A stretch of DNA of 64,000 nt from Natronorubrum bangense. GTDB lineage: Archaea > Halobacteriota > Halobacteria > Halobacteriales > Natrialbaceae. This document shows, one piece after another, positions 17,345-26,151 of this stretch. Each line of letters opens with the position of its first letter. Position 1 is the stretch's first letter. Below the pieces are notes generated by a model that saw only the letters and a list, made by a program, of their open reading frames with translations, searched no databases and was not told the origin of the DNA. The stretch covers positions 744,001-808,000 of the forward strand of contig NZ_CP031306.1 of the NCBI RefSeq assembly GCF_004799645.1, given 5' to 3'. The position numbers and the translations under genes were made by a program.

Positions 17345-18139
17345 ATGTCTGTGTGGCCATCTCTATCAAGCATGGAAGACACGAGTAGTGATTCAGACAC
17401 GCATGGCTATCCGAACCTCTCGAGCGACGAATTATTCCATATCCTTTCCGCTGCGAATCGGCGGACCGTACTGTTTCATCTCCGCCAACACAGGGCAGCA
17501 ACGCTCGATGAACTGCTCGACGTGCTCACAGAGGTTGGGACGGACGACACTGACAAAGTCGACCGAGAACGCGTGCATTCGTCATTGCTCCACAGCCATC
17601 TTCCGAAACTCGAAGATTACGGGCTTGTAACGCACAACCAGAACGAGCAGATCGTTGAGTCGACGAGTCTTCACGGCAACATCGGTGAGTGGCTCGATCT
17701 TGCAGTCCGAAATCAGATTCAGTTCGAGAACGCGACCGACACACGCGGCCGGTCCGACGAGGGGATCCAAGTGTTGCTCGTCGATGACGAGCCAGGCTTG
17801 CCCGAAACCATCGGGGCCTACATCGAGCGTGAGGCCGATGATATAGCGGTTACGACCGCGATGAGTACCCCCGAGGCGGTGACGACACTCGAGAAAAAGT
17901 CGTTCGATTGCATCGTAAGCGACTATCAGATGCCAGCCATTAGCGGTCTTGACTTCTTGAAGGTCGTCCGCCAGGAAGACGCAGATATTCCGTTCATCGT
18001 CTTTACTGCCAAAGGGAGTGAGACGATCGCCAGCCAAGCGATTGCGACTGGTGTTACCGACTATGTTCAGAAGGGGCCGGACACCAAACAGTTCGACGAG
18101 TTGATCGACCGGATTCATAACGCCGTCAACAAGACCTGA
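17345..18139 (+). CDS. DUF7344 winged-helix plus receiver domain regulator
   Basis: 264 residues. The N-terminal domain (about 25-110: LSSDELFHILSAANRRTVLFHL, then SSLLHSHLPKLEDYGLV) is the DUF7344 type, a winged-helix domain common in haloarchaea. The C-terminal domain (about 140-255) is a response regulator receiver with VLLVDDEPGL, the phosphoacceptor aspartate in CIVSDYQMP, and IVFTAKGS. A second ATG at 17372 (MEDTSSDSD) is an equally good start. The order, DNA-binding first and receiver second, is unusual for bacteria but known in archaea. The histidine kinase 330 bases downstream may be its partner. Confidence 0.85.
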   Translation: MSVWPSLSSMEDTSSDSDTHGYPNLSSDELFHILSAANRRTVLFHLRQHRAATLDELLDVLTEVGTDDTDKVDRERVHSSLLHSHLPKLEDYGLVTHNQNEQIVESTSLHGNIGEWLDLAVRNQIQFENATDTRGRSDEGIQVLLVDDEPGLPETIGAYIEREADDIAVTTAMSTPEAVTTLEKKSFDCIVSDYQMPAISGLDFLKVVRQEDADIPFIVFTAKGSETIASQAIATGVTDYVQKGPDTKQFDELIDRIHNAVNKT

Positions 18140-18326
18140 ACCCATCGCGTATGCGGTCTAAGCGCACTGTCCTGCTTAGTTCGGTGAGAGCAGTCTCGTC
18201 GAACAGCTAGTATTCCATAGCCGACACTGAACACTGAAGATGCACCCCAGAAACGCGTCGGAAGGACACGACGGACAGCTGGGTTCTGCTCACAGTGTCA
18301 CTGATACCCGCTTATTCGAGAGACGT

Positions 18327-18461
18327 ATGCAAAACAGCTACAACGATACCACCAGCGAGGACCTCGCACGGGGCGTGATCGACTATTTCCAGAACGCGCT
18401 CAGAATCATCCAGCACACGGTACTTGGACACCCCCTCGAAAACGCCGTCATGCAACACTGA
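18327..18461 (+). CDS. 44-residue small protein before the histidine kinase
   Basis: MQNSYNDTTSEDLARGVID is followed by YFQNALRIIQHTVLGHPLENAVMQH. The stop is four bases before the kinase start, so the two could be translationally coupled. The codon use matches real genes nearby. It has no recognised family. The frame also opens 29 codons earlier at 18240. Confidence 0.4.
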   Translation: MQNSYNDTTSEDLARGVIDYFQNALRIIQHTVLGHPLENAVMQH

Positions 18462-18465
18462 ACCA

Positions 18466-20577
18466 ATGGCTGAGATCCAACCGGAGTACGAGCGGTTGAC
18501 CGAACGCATCACGGATGCGTACTGTGCGGTCGATTCCGAGTGGCGAATTACGTACTGGAACAAATCGATGGCAGCGTGGACAGACACACCGGCAACGGCC
18601 GTCAAAGACGAGCTTCTATGGGATGCTGTCCCAGCGTTTCGTGGATCAGCAGTCGAGTCCCACTGTCGTGAGGCGATGGCAACACAGGAATCACGTACGT
18701 TCGAAACACTGCCCTGTGACCCATTCGAGCACTGGATGGAAGTGAATATCTACGCCGACGAGGACGGACTGTCGATCATCTCCCGTGAAATCACCGAGCG
18801 GAAGATCCGTGATGAGGAGTTCGAACTCGCGGAAACGCTGTTCGAGAACGCACAGGATGCGCTTTTTCTCATCGATGTCGATACAAACGAAGATGAGTTC
18901 CGACTTGAGCGAGTAAACCCTGCCTACGAAAACCTAACCGGGCTCGCAAACGATGAACTCCGCGGGCGGCGACTCGAAGACGTTTTTGGAGACAGAGAGG
19001 GGGGTGAAATTCTCGAGCGCTACCGGAAGTGCGTCTCCCAGCGTGAACCGCTTAAATACGAAGAACTGCTCTCAGTCCCCAGCGAGAGATCTTACTGGGA
19101 GACACGGATCGCGCCGGTGATTGTCGACGGCGACATCAAAAAGCTTGTCGGAGCGGCACGTAATATCACCGGGCGTAAAGAGCACGATCGCCAGTACGAA
19201 GCGATATTCAACCAGACCTACGAGTTCATAGGGCTACTGGACCCCGATGGGACATTACTGGAGGCTAACGACTCCGCGCTGGAATTCGGGAGTCTCGACC
19301 GCGAAACGGTAGTGGGTAACCCGGTCTGGGACGCTGACTGGTGGCAGATAAGTGATGATACCCAGAAACAGCTGAAAGACGCCATCGAGGTGGCAGCCGT
19401 CGGTGAGTTCGTTCGCTACGATGTCACGGTACAAGGGGGCGACGAAACTGCTATCATCGACTTCTCTATTCGGCCAATCACCGACGAACAGGGCGAGGTT
19501 ACGCTGCTCATAGCCGAGGGGAGAGATATCACGACACACAAACAGCGTGCACAGGAACTGGACCAGAAACGGGAGTTTCTCAAGCAGATCCAAGCGGTCG
19601 CAGATATCGGTGGCTGGGAGGTCGAGTTCAGTTCGGAAACGATGCGATGGACAGAGGAAGTGTATCGTATCCACGAACTGCCGTTGGACCACGAGGTAAC
19701 CGTCAAAGAGGGAATTTCGTTCTACCATCCTCGAGATAGAGCGACGATCGAGGAAGCGTTCGAGCGACTGCGGACTGCGGGGGAGGGCTACGATCTGGAG
19801 TTGCAAATTCTTACGAACACCGACAAGCAACGCTGGGTTCGCACGCTGGGAACGCCGTGGTACGACGACGATGGCACCCTGATCGGTGCTCGCGGGGCGT
19901 TCCAGGACATCACTGAGCGGAAAGAACGCGAACGGGAACTTCAGCGGACAAACACGCGTCTCGAGGAGTTCGCCTCCGTTGTGAGCCACGATCTCCGAAA
20001 CCCACTCACCGTCGCACAGGTCGCGCTCGAACTCGGCCGCGAGAGCGGTTCAGCAGAAGACTTCGACCGCATCGAGGCGGCTCACAAGCGGATGAACGCG
20101 CTCATCGACGATCTGCTAACGCTTGCACGCAAAGGCCAGCAGGTCGAAGCGATCCGCCCAGTTACGCTCGATGCACTGATCGAGTCGGTCTGGGAGACGA
20201 TTCCGACTGATGACGCGACCATCGACATCGGACTCGACGACTACTGCGTGGAGGGTGACGAGGCACGCCTGCGCCAGTTGGTCGAAAATCTCCTCTCGAA
20301 TGCGGTGAGACACGGTGGCGATAACGTGACGATCCGAGTCGGCCTACTCGACGACGACCAGGGGTTCTATATCGCGGACGACGGCACAGGTATCCCCTCC
20401 GAAGTACGTGAACACATATTCGACCAGGGCTACTCGACGGCCGACGAGGGGAGTGGCTTCGGCCTCGCTATTGTCAGGGGAATCGCTGAGGCCCACGACT
20501 GGACGGTCGAAGCAACCGAAAGTACCGACGGCGGCGCTCGGTTCGAAGTGTACACCAGACAGCGCAGTTCAGTCTGA
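18466..20577 (+). CDS. multi-PAS sensor histidine kinase
   Basis: 703 residues with no membrane segment, so a cytoplasmic sensor. About four PAS domains occupy residues 1-500; conserved starts include AETLFENAQDALFLIDVD and YEAIFNQTYEFIGLLDPDG. The H box is VVSHDLRNPLTVAQ. The ATPase domain shows the N box (QLVENLLSNAVRHGG), the G1 box (ADDGTGIP) and the G2 box (GSGFGLAIVRGI). The start MAEIQPEYERL at 18466 is chosen over 18424 because the PAS domain begins directly there and the upstream small gene ends at 18461. It probably phosphorylates the receiver protein encoded just before it. Confidence 0.9.
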   Translation: MAEIQPEYERLTERITDAYCAVDSEWRITYWNKSMAAWTDTPATAVKDELLWDAVPAFRGSAVESHCREAMATQESRTFETLPCDPFEHWMEVNIYADEDGLSIISREITERKIRDEEFELAETLFENAQDALFLIDVDTNEDEFRLERVNPAYENLTGLANDELRGRRLEDVFGDREGGEILERYRKCVSQREPLKYEELLSVPSERSYWETRIAPVIVDGDIKKLVGAARNITGRKEHDRQYEAIFNQTYEFIGLLDPDGTLLEANDSALEFGSLDRETVVGNPVWDADWWQISDDTQKQLKDAIEVAAVGEFVRYDVTVQGGDETAIIDFSIRPITDEQGEVTLLIAEGRDITTHKQRAQELDQKREFLKQIQAVADIGGWEVEFSSETMRWTEEVYRIHELPLDHEVTVKEGISFYHPRDRATIEEAFERLRTAGEGYDLELQILTNTDKQRWVRTLGTPWYDDDGTLIGARGAFQDITERKERERELQRTNTRLEEFASVVSHDLRNPLTVAQVALELGRESGSAEDFDRIEAAHKRMNALIDDLLTLARKGQQVEAIRPVTLDALIESVWETIPTDDATIDIGLDDYCVEGDEARLRQLVENLLSNAVRHGGDNVTIRVGLLDDDQGFYIADDGTGIPSEVREHIFDQGYSTADEGSGFGLAIVRGIAEAHDWTVEATESTDGGARFEVYTRQRSSV

Positions 20578-20604
20578 AGCGTAAGTGAATCGGAGAGGGG
20601 GAGT

Positions 20605-21021
20605 TCACGCGGACGCGACCAGTCGCTGGTGCTCTGGTTTCATACACCGGTCCTGGACGACACGTAGGCCGGCCGATTCCGCTCGAGCGACCGCCTCGTC
20701 GTCGTGAATGCCGAGTTGGAGCCAGATAACGTCAACGTCATCGCGCTCGAGCGTCTTGTCGACGATCCCTGCCACTTCGGGACTCGGCCGAAACACGTCG
20801 ACGATGTCGATGTCTTCCTCGACATCCGAGAGCGAATCGTATGCGGGCCGTCCCAGGAGTTCGTCTGCGTTTGGATTGACTGGAATGACGTCGTACCCCT
20901 GTTTCTGAAGATAGTTCGGGATCTCGTGGGCAGCTTTTCCAGGTGTCGACGAACAGCCAACGACGGCGACTGTCTTCTTTCTGAGTACGTTTCGGACCTC
21001 GGCATCTGTCTCGATGGGCAT
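20605..21021 (-). CDS. CoA-binding protein (YccU/DUF family Rossmann fold)
   Basis: 138 residues. KKTVAVVGCSSTPGKAAH gives the nucleotide-binding loop, and YDVIPVNPNADELLGRPAYDSL and DIVDVFRPSPEV are the usual CoA_binding domain blocks. DVIWLQLGIHDDEA and CMKPEHQRL complete the family. The ATG at 21021 (MPIETDAEV) fits the family length; the frame extends 21 codons upstream without similarity. The biochemical role of this small CoA-binding family is not established. Confidence 0.87.
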   Translation of the reverse strand: MPIETDAEVRNVLRKKTVAVVGCSSTPGKAAHEIPNYLQKQGYDVIPVNPNADELLGRPAYDSLSDVEEDIDIVDVFRPSPEVAGIVDKTLERDDVDVIWLQLGIHDDEAVARAESAGLRVVQDRCMKPEHQRLVASA

Positions 21022-21196
21022 ACTATCTGTAGAACGGTGTGCGTCAAAAGGCCACTGTCGTTTCCAGCTACGGATTCCCCACACCAGAGTCGTCTCGACT
21101 TACTGGGACGAAGGAAACCTGCCTTGCTCTGGGAACGCCACACACAGGGCACAGAACAGCTGTCTCCGGCACTCGAGAGCGGTCGCTCGGTGATCT

Positions 21197-21748
21197 TCAG
21201 CTGAGGAGGGAGTGTGATGGAGTCGAGTCAGGTTCGTCGCCACCGTCGTCTGTCGGGGCGATTTCACCAGCAGACTCGACGTCTGATTCGGACTGGTCAG
21301 TTGTGCCGTCATCTGGAGAGTCCTGGTCGGTCTCGTCGGTCGCCGTGGGAGCTGCAGTTTCTTCCGACGGCGTGGAGTCGTCTGTCGGTTGCGAATCGGA
21401 CGCCGTTTCGCTCCCGCCGGGCACCTCGTTGTCGACTACCGTCTCGTTCCCGACCGGCGTTTGATTGCTGGGGGTAGTTTCGGATTCTCGAGTGTCAACT
21501 GGTTCCGACGACTCGCCTGGATTGCTGTCTTCGGTCGGTTCAACGGTAGCGCCGTTCGTTTGGCTAATCGTGGAGTTGTGCTGAGAGGAGTCATCGACAG
21601 CCACCTCCGAGAACGAGGCACTGGTCGCAAACGTTCCCGAGACTGATTCGGTGTCGGTAAACACCGCGATCGTGCCCACTCCACCTGCGAACCCAGCCGT
21701 CGCAACGAGGAGACAGGCGATGGCGACAGCAAACGGCCGACTGGACAT
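21197..21748 (-). CDS. SipW-type exported protein with acidic Ser/Thr-rich tail
   Basis: About 183 residues. A signal segment (SRPFAVAIACLLVATAGFAGG) runs into GTIAVFTDTESVSGTFATS, the pattern around the cleavage site of camelysin/TasA-type proteins cut by SipW-like peptidases. The remaining 130 residues are low-complexity Asp, Glu, Ser, Thr and Pro, probably an extended or glycosylated tail. Its start overlaps the stop of the peptidase gene, and a second ATG is one codon earlier at 21751. It is the last gene of a four-gene overlapping operon (24401 to 21197). Confidence 0.75.
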   Translation of the reverse strand: MSSRPFAVAIACLLVATAGFAGGVGTIAVFTDTESVSGTFATSASFSEVAVDDSSQHNSTISQTNGATVEPTEDSNPGESSEPVDTRESETTPSNQTPVGNETVVDNEVPGGSETASDSQPTDDSTPSEETAAPTATDETDQDSPDDGTTDQSESDVESAGEIAPTDDGGDEPDSTPSHSLLS

Positions 21749-22731
21749 CATTCGGACCCCTCCGTACGGCTGTCTGTCGCCACTGGTTCAGTCGTCTCCG
21801 CCCATTCGAGTTCCGAGTCGATCGCCGTCGCTTGCGCTGCTGCAGTGTTCTCCAACCCTGCCGGCGCAGACTCGAGCGTGTTCACGTCATCGCCACTCGA
21901 GCCGCCGTCCGTCGCTGGCGTTGAATCGTCTGCTACCGTTGAGGCGGCTGGTTTCATCGTCGCCTGGTCGGCTTCGCCCGTCCCAAGACGTGTGGCCAGC
22001 AACAGCCCACCGGCAGCGAGCGCCGAGAGCGTTGTCGCGAACGCGACCGAGATCGCCACTGTGGTCTGGAGCTCGAGGGCAACGTAAATCGTGTAAGGCG
22101 CAGCGAGTGCCAGAACGCCCGTCGAGAGTCGTAGGTCACTCGTGGTAATGGTGATCTCGCCGGTGGTCGCCGTGGCCGCAGGCGACGCCGTTTCGGCGCT
22201 GTCGCTGCTGTCGTCTTCAGTCGAGAGCTCATCAGTTCGGCCGGCACGGAACAGCGACCACAGCTCGGTCACGACAAGCAGCCCCATGGGGACGGCGACG
22301 AGCAGCACGAATCCGAGCGGCGTGCTCACGGCCTGGATTGCGTAGCCGAGGTATGGAATCGTCAGGACGACGACGCCCAGAACGTTCACTCCGGGGACCA
22401 GACTTGCGTCCACGTTGCTGTTTGCATCTCCTTTCGTTTCGAAGGCAAGTCCGTCCCCGGCCGTTTCGACACCCACGACACGGTGTGTTACCGGTGTCTC
22501 TTCGGTGCCTCGAGTGAACGTGACCACGTCGTTCGTTTCGATCGTTGCGGGATCTCGGTCAGCGACGATCACTACGTCTCCGGGTTCGATCGCCGGAGAC
22601 ATGCTTCCGGAGAGTACGACGAAACTGTACTGTGCGCCGATCACACCCGGAATCGCGTAAATAACGAACGGGATAACGAGGGCGATTAAGAGGAGCAATC
22701 CAACTCCGTTTGCGATTTTTTTGTAATTCAT
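21748..22731 (-). CDS. signal peptidase I, SipW/Sec11-like
   Basis: 327 residues. Helix 1 covers about 8-30. The catalytic serine is S43 in VVLSGSMSP, and the general base is H83 in PVTHRVVGV, as in archaeal and ER-type peptidases rather than lysine. KGDANSNVD near 100-108 supplies the conserved aspartates. Two hydrophobic helices follow (about 115-160) and two more near 200-250, with an acidic C-terminal tail. It should cleave exported proteins at the outer membrane face. Neighbouring genes encode six proteins with SipW-type signals, so these are the likely substrates. It begins 1 base after the preceding gene's stop. Confidence 0.9.
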   Translation of the reverse strand: MNYKKIANGVGLLLLIALVIPFVIYAIPGVIGAQYSFVVLSGSMSPAIEPGDVVIVADRDPATIETNDVVTFTRGTEETPVTHRVVGVETAGDGLAFETKGDANSNVDASLVPGVNVLGVVVLTIPYLGYAIQAVSTPLGFVLLVAVPMGLLVVTELWSLFRAGRTDELSTEDDSSDSAETASPAATATTGEITITTSDLRLSTGVLALAAPYTIYVALELQTTVAISVAFATTLSALAAGGLLLATRLGTGEADQATMKPAASTVADDSTPATDGGSSGDDVNTLESAPAGLENTAAAQATAIDSELEWAETTEPVATDSRTEGSE

Positions 22732-23697
22732 TTATGTAGTCACCTCACAGAGGGCGTTACCCTCGGTGTCGATTGCCTCGAGGACGGTGAGGCTGTACGT
22801 GCCGTCAGCGATCACAAGCCCCGGACCAAACGGCTGTGAACAGCTGATGTGGAAGTCGCCGATGGTGGTTCCGTCGACGACGACGTCGAAATCAGGGCCA
22901 CCCTTGATTCCGGGTGGATCGTGGAAGATCGCGGTGAACGTATTCCCCGGCTCGACGGTTCGCTCGAAGTCGTTCGTGGCCGGGCTCCGAACCAACTCCA
23001 GGATCACCTCGCTGTCTGGGCCATCGTACTCGAAGGTGGCCTGTGCGATACGGTCGCCATCCTGTCGGGGACAGCTGAGACACGTTGGCGGCTCGTCACA
23101 CGGAGCCACGCCCGCGAAGGGATCGACGACGCTCTCCTCGTCGACGTGGCGACACTGTTCGGCGACCAGTTCGACGGTGAACGCGGTTGTCTCACCCGCC
23201 AGTGCGTCCGGAACATCGGCGGGTAGTTCCCACGCGAGCTCGAGGTCGATCGACGTTCCGGGTTCAGTACACCCCTCGAGTTGGGTGCCAGTGGCGAGCG
23301 ACCGCGACACAGCTGTCAGGCTATCTGCAGCGAGCGTCGCACCATCGATACGGACATCCACCTCGAGTGCGTCCCCGAGCGGATCGCTGGCGGGTGGACA
23401 GACCGTCCGGAGCCAGAGTCGTGCGGGATTCGTCTCGATCGCCAACGAGATGGTGACTGTGTCACCTTCTCCACGATCGATTCCATCGAACGAAAACGAG
23501 AGTCGATCGTCGATGATCGAACACGCGTCGCAGTCGACGCCGATGGTGATTGTTCCGGCGGCGAGTGCGTTCGTGAACCGCCCGCGGTCGCTGAAGAACG
23601 CCGCAGTGCCGGCCCCAGCGATTGCGCCAGCGGTACCGATACCGCCGACCGCAGCGAGCACTCGCCGGCGGCTGAGCCGCACCCGATCCTGGCTCAT
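22732..23697 (-). CDS. SipW-dependent-type exported protein
   Basis: 321 residues. The N-terminus combines a twin-arginine motif (LSRRRVLAAVGGIG) with AFFSDRGRFTNALAAGTI, the SipW-type segment after the hydrophobic core. The mature part looks like a beta-sandwich of the TasA/camelysin type with paired cysteines (CDAC, CDEPPTCLSC). A second domain after about 215 (ATFEYDGPDSEVILELV) was not recognised. ATG 23697 overlaps the upstream gene's stop, and 21 further upstream codons are unlikely. It is the second gene of the operon. Confidence 0.8.
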   Translation of the reverse strand: MSQDRVRLSRRRVLAAVGGIGTAGAIAGAGTAAFFSDRGRFTNALAAGTITIGVDCDACSIIDDRLSFSFDGIDRGEGDTVTISLAIETNPARLWLRTVCPPASDPLGDALEVDVRIDGATLAADSLTAVSRSLATGTQLEGCTEPGTSIDLELAWELPADVPDALAGETTAFTVELVAEQCRHVDEESVVDPFAGVAPCDEPPTCLSCPRQDGDRIAQATFEYDGPDSEVILELVRSPATNDFERTVEPGNTFTAIFHDPPGIKGGPDFDVVVDGTTIGDFHISCSQPFGPGLVIADGTYSLTVLEAIDTEGNALCEVTT

Positions 23698-24401
23698 AGA
23701 CGACCTCCACACTGCTCTGTACTGACCGCGAGCTCGAACTCGAGCGATTCGCTTTGCCACTCGTTCGTGACGGAGTCATCGATTCGCCAGGCGAACCCTA
23801 GACAGAGTCGATCGCCCTCTGCGAGACAGTCTTCGATGCCGTTTCGAAGTCGGAGACCGTCAGTTCCCGGCCCGTACGTCCGGCCAAACTCAGCGAGCGT
23901 CATCTCGATTTCAGGAGCTGTGGGTATCGACCCCGTCCCGGCACAGCCGCCGATGCCGAACAGCCCAGTATCGTACCAGAGTGCGATATCGACGACCTCG
24001 CTAAGCTCGCCCGAGACTGCCGGGACCAGACGCACGCGTGCATCCATCTCCGCTGCGAGGAGCCCGAGCGCGATCGTCCCGCTATCTCCGGGCAGGACGT
24101 TCGACGCCGCGATCAGGGGCCCATCCGATGTCGCGTCGTAGCCGTCAACGTACGCGTCGGTGGGCGCGTCCCCGGTCTCGTTTGTGACCGGCGCTGCGTT
24201 CACCACGCGATCGTTGTAGGTACTGTACCAGGCGACGCGGAGCCGCGGTCCATCGTTATCCGTCTGAGCATACGTATAGTTCGTGTACTCCGGCGTGTTG
24301 CCCGTGACGGTCGTTCCCCGAAATCCAAGGGTCACGAGTCCAGCGGCACCGACGCCACCGAGTAGCTTCCGCCGAGTGAGAGTTGTTGTACGTTGTGTCA
24401 C
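23694..24401 (-). CDS. Tat-exported protein, probable fibre or matrix component
   Basis: 235 residues starting MTQRTTTLTRRKLLGGVG, a clear twin-arginine signal. The mature part begins near NTPEYTNYTYAQTD and alternates short hydrophobic and polar stretches as beta proteins do. It ends in an EQCGG motif that resembles the EQCRH ends of its neighbours. It lacks the AYFSD cleavage segment of the others. It is the first gene of the four-gene operon that ends with the peptidase and the acidic-tail protein, which points to a shared surface structure. Confidence 0.72.
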   Translation of the reverse strand: MTQRTTTLTRRKLLGGVGAAGLVTLGFRGTTVTGNTPEYTNYTYAQTDNDGPRLRVAWYSTYNDRVVNAAPVTNETGDAPTDAYVDGYDATSDGPLIAASNVLPGDSGTIALGLLAAEMDARVRLVPAVSGELSEVVDIALWYDTGLFGIGGCAGTGSIPTAPEIEMTLAEFGRTYGPGTDGLRLRNGIEDCLAEGDRLCLGFAWRIDDSVTNEWQSESLEFELAVSTEQCGGRL

Positions 24402-24674
24402 TGTCGGTCCTCAGTTGTGTTTGCCGGCCACGCAGGCCAGCCACGGTTCACTCCCGCAACACGCGAGATGTACGGCCAATCGTACCCGTCCTGTGCGGAT
24501 ATGAATGACAGTCATACCGCCTTCGCCGCGTCCGGGAGGGTCATACTACCACCTCGCTCAGCCGGTGGCAAGGCATGCCTACCGCCAGTTATCACAGGCC
24601 GCGACGAGCGATCCAGCCCAGTGTTCATCAGCTCAGCCGAACCGCTGTCACAGCCGAGTGAGCGACTCGAGCGA

Positions 24675-26030
24675 TCACGCTCCGAAAGGGTTGGCTGGAT
24701 CGGGATTGTGTCGGCACTGCTCGGTGTAGAACGACAGGTCGAACACGATGCTATCGCCTTGCACTTCGTTGCCAACGGTGGTTGGGAGGTGCCATTCAAA
24801 AGCGATGAATCGGGTGTTCGACGGCTGGAAGCAGGGGACGTCGTCCGCCGGTGGTTCTTCCGGTGGCACCACCTCGTAGCAGAAGCTGACGTGGCTCACG
24901 CCATATCGCTGCTCGGCAGTTCTGAACGGTGCACCGAGACCTTCACCCGAACCCGCCGTGAGGGAGCCAGTCCCGTCCGATTTACTGTAGACGTTCGCAC
25001 CCGCGCCGCCTTTGACGATGACGGCGCTCACTTCGAACCCCTCGAGTTCGAAGTCGAACTCGCGGATGTCGTCACCGGAGACGGCAGTCACTGTGATCGT
25101 AACGTCACCGACTGGGGTTGCGTAGGTCTCAGAGTCGCCGACGGTTTCCGGCAACTCTTCCGATTCGATCTTGATTGCACGGAACAGCCCGAGGTCCTCA
25201 CACGTCGGGTTGCCTTGGATGACTTCGTCGTCGCCGTCCCCGAGCGTTTCTCCGTCACCCGACCCCCCTGTCTCGCCGTTTGGAACGCCGAGATCCGGAT
25301 CGGGATCGTACGCGAGCATGACGCCCTCGTTCAACGCCTCGAGGACCTCTCTGAGCGTCCCGGAAACGATCGCCGGCTCGCCCTCGTCGAACACGTTGTT
25401 CCCGTTCAGATCGTACCAAGCACGGGCGGTCATCATGTCGGCGAGTTCCGGGCCACTGCTGTCGGGATGGCCGCCGTCGCCTTCCGCCACGAGGTCGCCG
25501 TGGAGCCAGATGTAGCCCGGATTATCACAGAGCTTGATCCCGAAGGTCACTTCGCCAGCGTCCCCCGGTTTCACATCCTCGAGTTCGATGAGTGACTCCT
25601 GATTCGGCGCGAACGATGGGTCATCGAACGTCGCGATCTCCGCACAGGAGAACTCGAGGTTCGTTCCCTCCTTCGCCGCCTCGACGGGGTCGGAATACGC
25701 GGCCAGATCCACGTACTCGTCGACGCCGTCGTTACGCTCGAACGACTGGAGGCCGTTTCCGTCGTGATCCGGGTAGGCGTTCACGAACGGTCGGCCCACA
25801 CTTCCGTAATCGCCCGGGCGGACCGATTGGTCTGCGCCGTAGTACAGCTGTTGCCAGGTGACGCTGAGATCGAGTTGCCCCGCGGTGAGCGTGTTCCCGG
25901 CGAACGACTCCTGGTCGCTGAAGTAGGCGGTCGTCCCGAGTCCTGCACCCGCCGAGGCGATGCCGACGGCACCGAGGCCGGCGAGCACGCGCCGGCGGGA
26001 GAATCCGATTTCTGTCGTGTCGTTGGTCAT
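24675..26030 (-). CDS. SipW-dependent-type exported protein (TasA-like)
   Basis: 451 residues. FSRRRVLAGLGAVG is followed by AYFSDQESFAGNTLTAGQL, the standard SipW-type N-terminus. The blocks WQQLYYGADQSVRP, GRPFVNAYPD and CDNPGYIWLHG are shared with the von Willebrand protein upstream, so the two are paralogues. An acidic DLNGNNVFDEGEP near 215 looks like a calcium-binding loop in the place where the paralogue has the inserted domain. The C-terminus ends in FYTEQCRHN. It is probably a secreted, cleaved surface protein. A hairpin leader lies at 26051-26074. Confidence 0.82.
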   Translation of the reverse strand: MTNDTTEIGFSRRRVLAGLGAVGIASAGAGLGTTAYFSDQESFAGNTLTAGQLDLSVTWQQLYYGADQSVRPGDYGSVGRPFVNAYPDHDGNGLQSFERNDGVDEYVDLAAYSDPVEAAKEGTNLEFSCAEIATFDDPSFAPNQESLIELEDVKPGDAGEVTFGIKLCDNPGYIWLHGDLVAEGDGGHPDSSGPELADMMTARAWYDLNGNNVFDEGEPAIVSGTLREVLEALNEGVMLAYDPDPDLGVPNGETGGSGDGETLGDGDDEVIQGNPTCEDLGLFRAIKIESEELPETVGDSETYATPVGDVTITVTAVSGDDIREFDFELEGFEVSAVIVKGGAGANVYSKSDGTGSLTAGSGEGLGAPFRTAEQRYGVSHVSFCYEVVPPEEPPADDVPCFQPSNTRFIAFEWHLPTTVGNEVQGDSIVFDLSFYTEQCRHNPDPANPFGA

Positions 26031-26050
26031 GATATGTCCCTTGTGGGGAA

Positions 26051-26074
26051 TCCCACCGGCGGAGTCGAACCGCC
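26051..26074 (-). repeat. 24-bp leader repeat, copy 1 (tRNA T-arm-like hairpin)
   Basis: Identical to 27906-27929. On the minus strand it gives GGCGG-TTCGACT-CCGCC-GGTGGGA, a 5-bp stem with a 7-base loop exactly like a tRNA T-arm followed by an acceptor strand. It lies about 20 bases upstream of the start at 26030. Confidence 0.7.
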
Positions 26075-26151
26075 GTACTCCAAGTGGGTCCGTGTCCGAA
26101 TATCGCCCCGCGGCGCGGGGCAGCCGGTGGTCGTCTCGCTATTCGGGTGAT

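Noticed and set aside
26041..26120. tRNA gene on the minus strand
   Set aside because: Only a T-arm and acceptor-like strand are present. No matching 5' acceptor strand, D-arm or anticodon stem could be found, and a second copy occurs in another leader.
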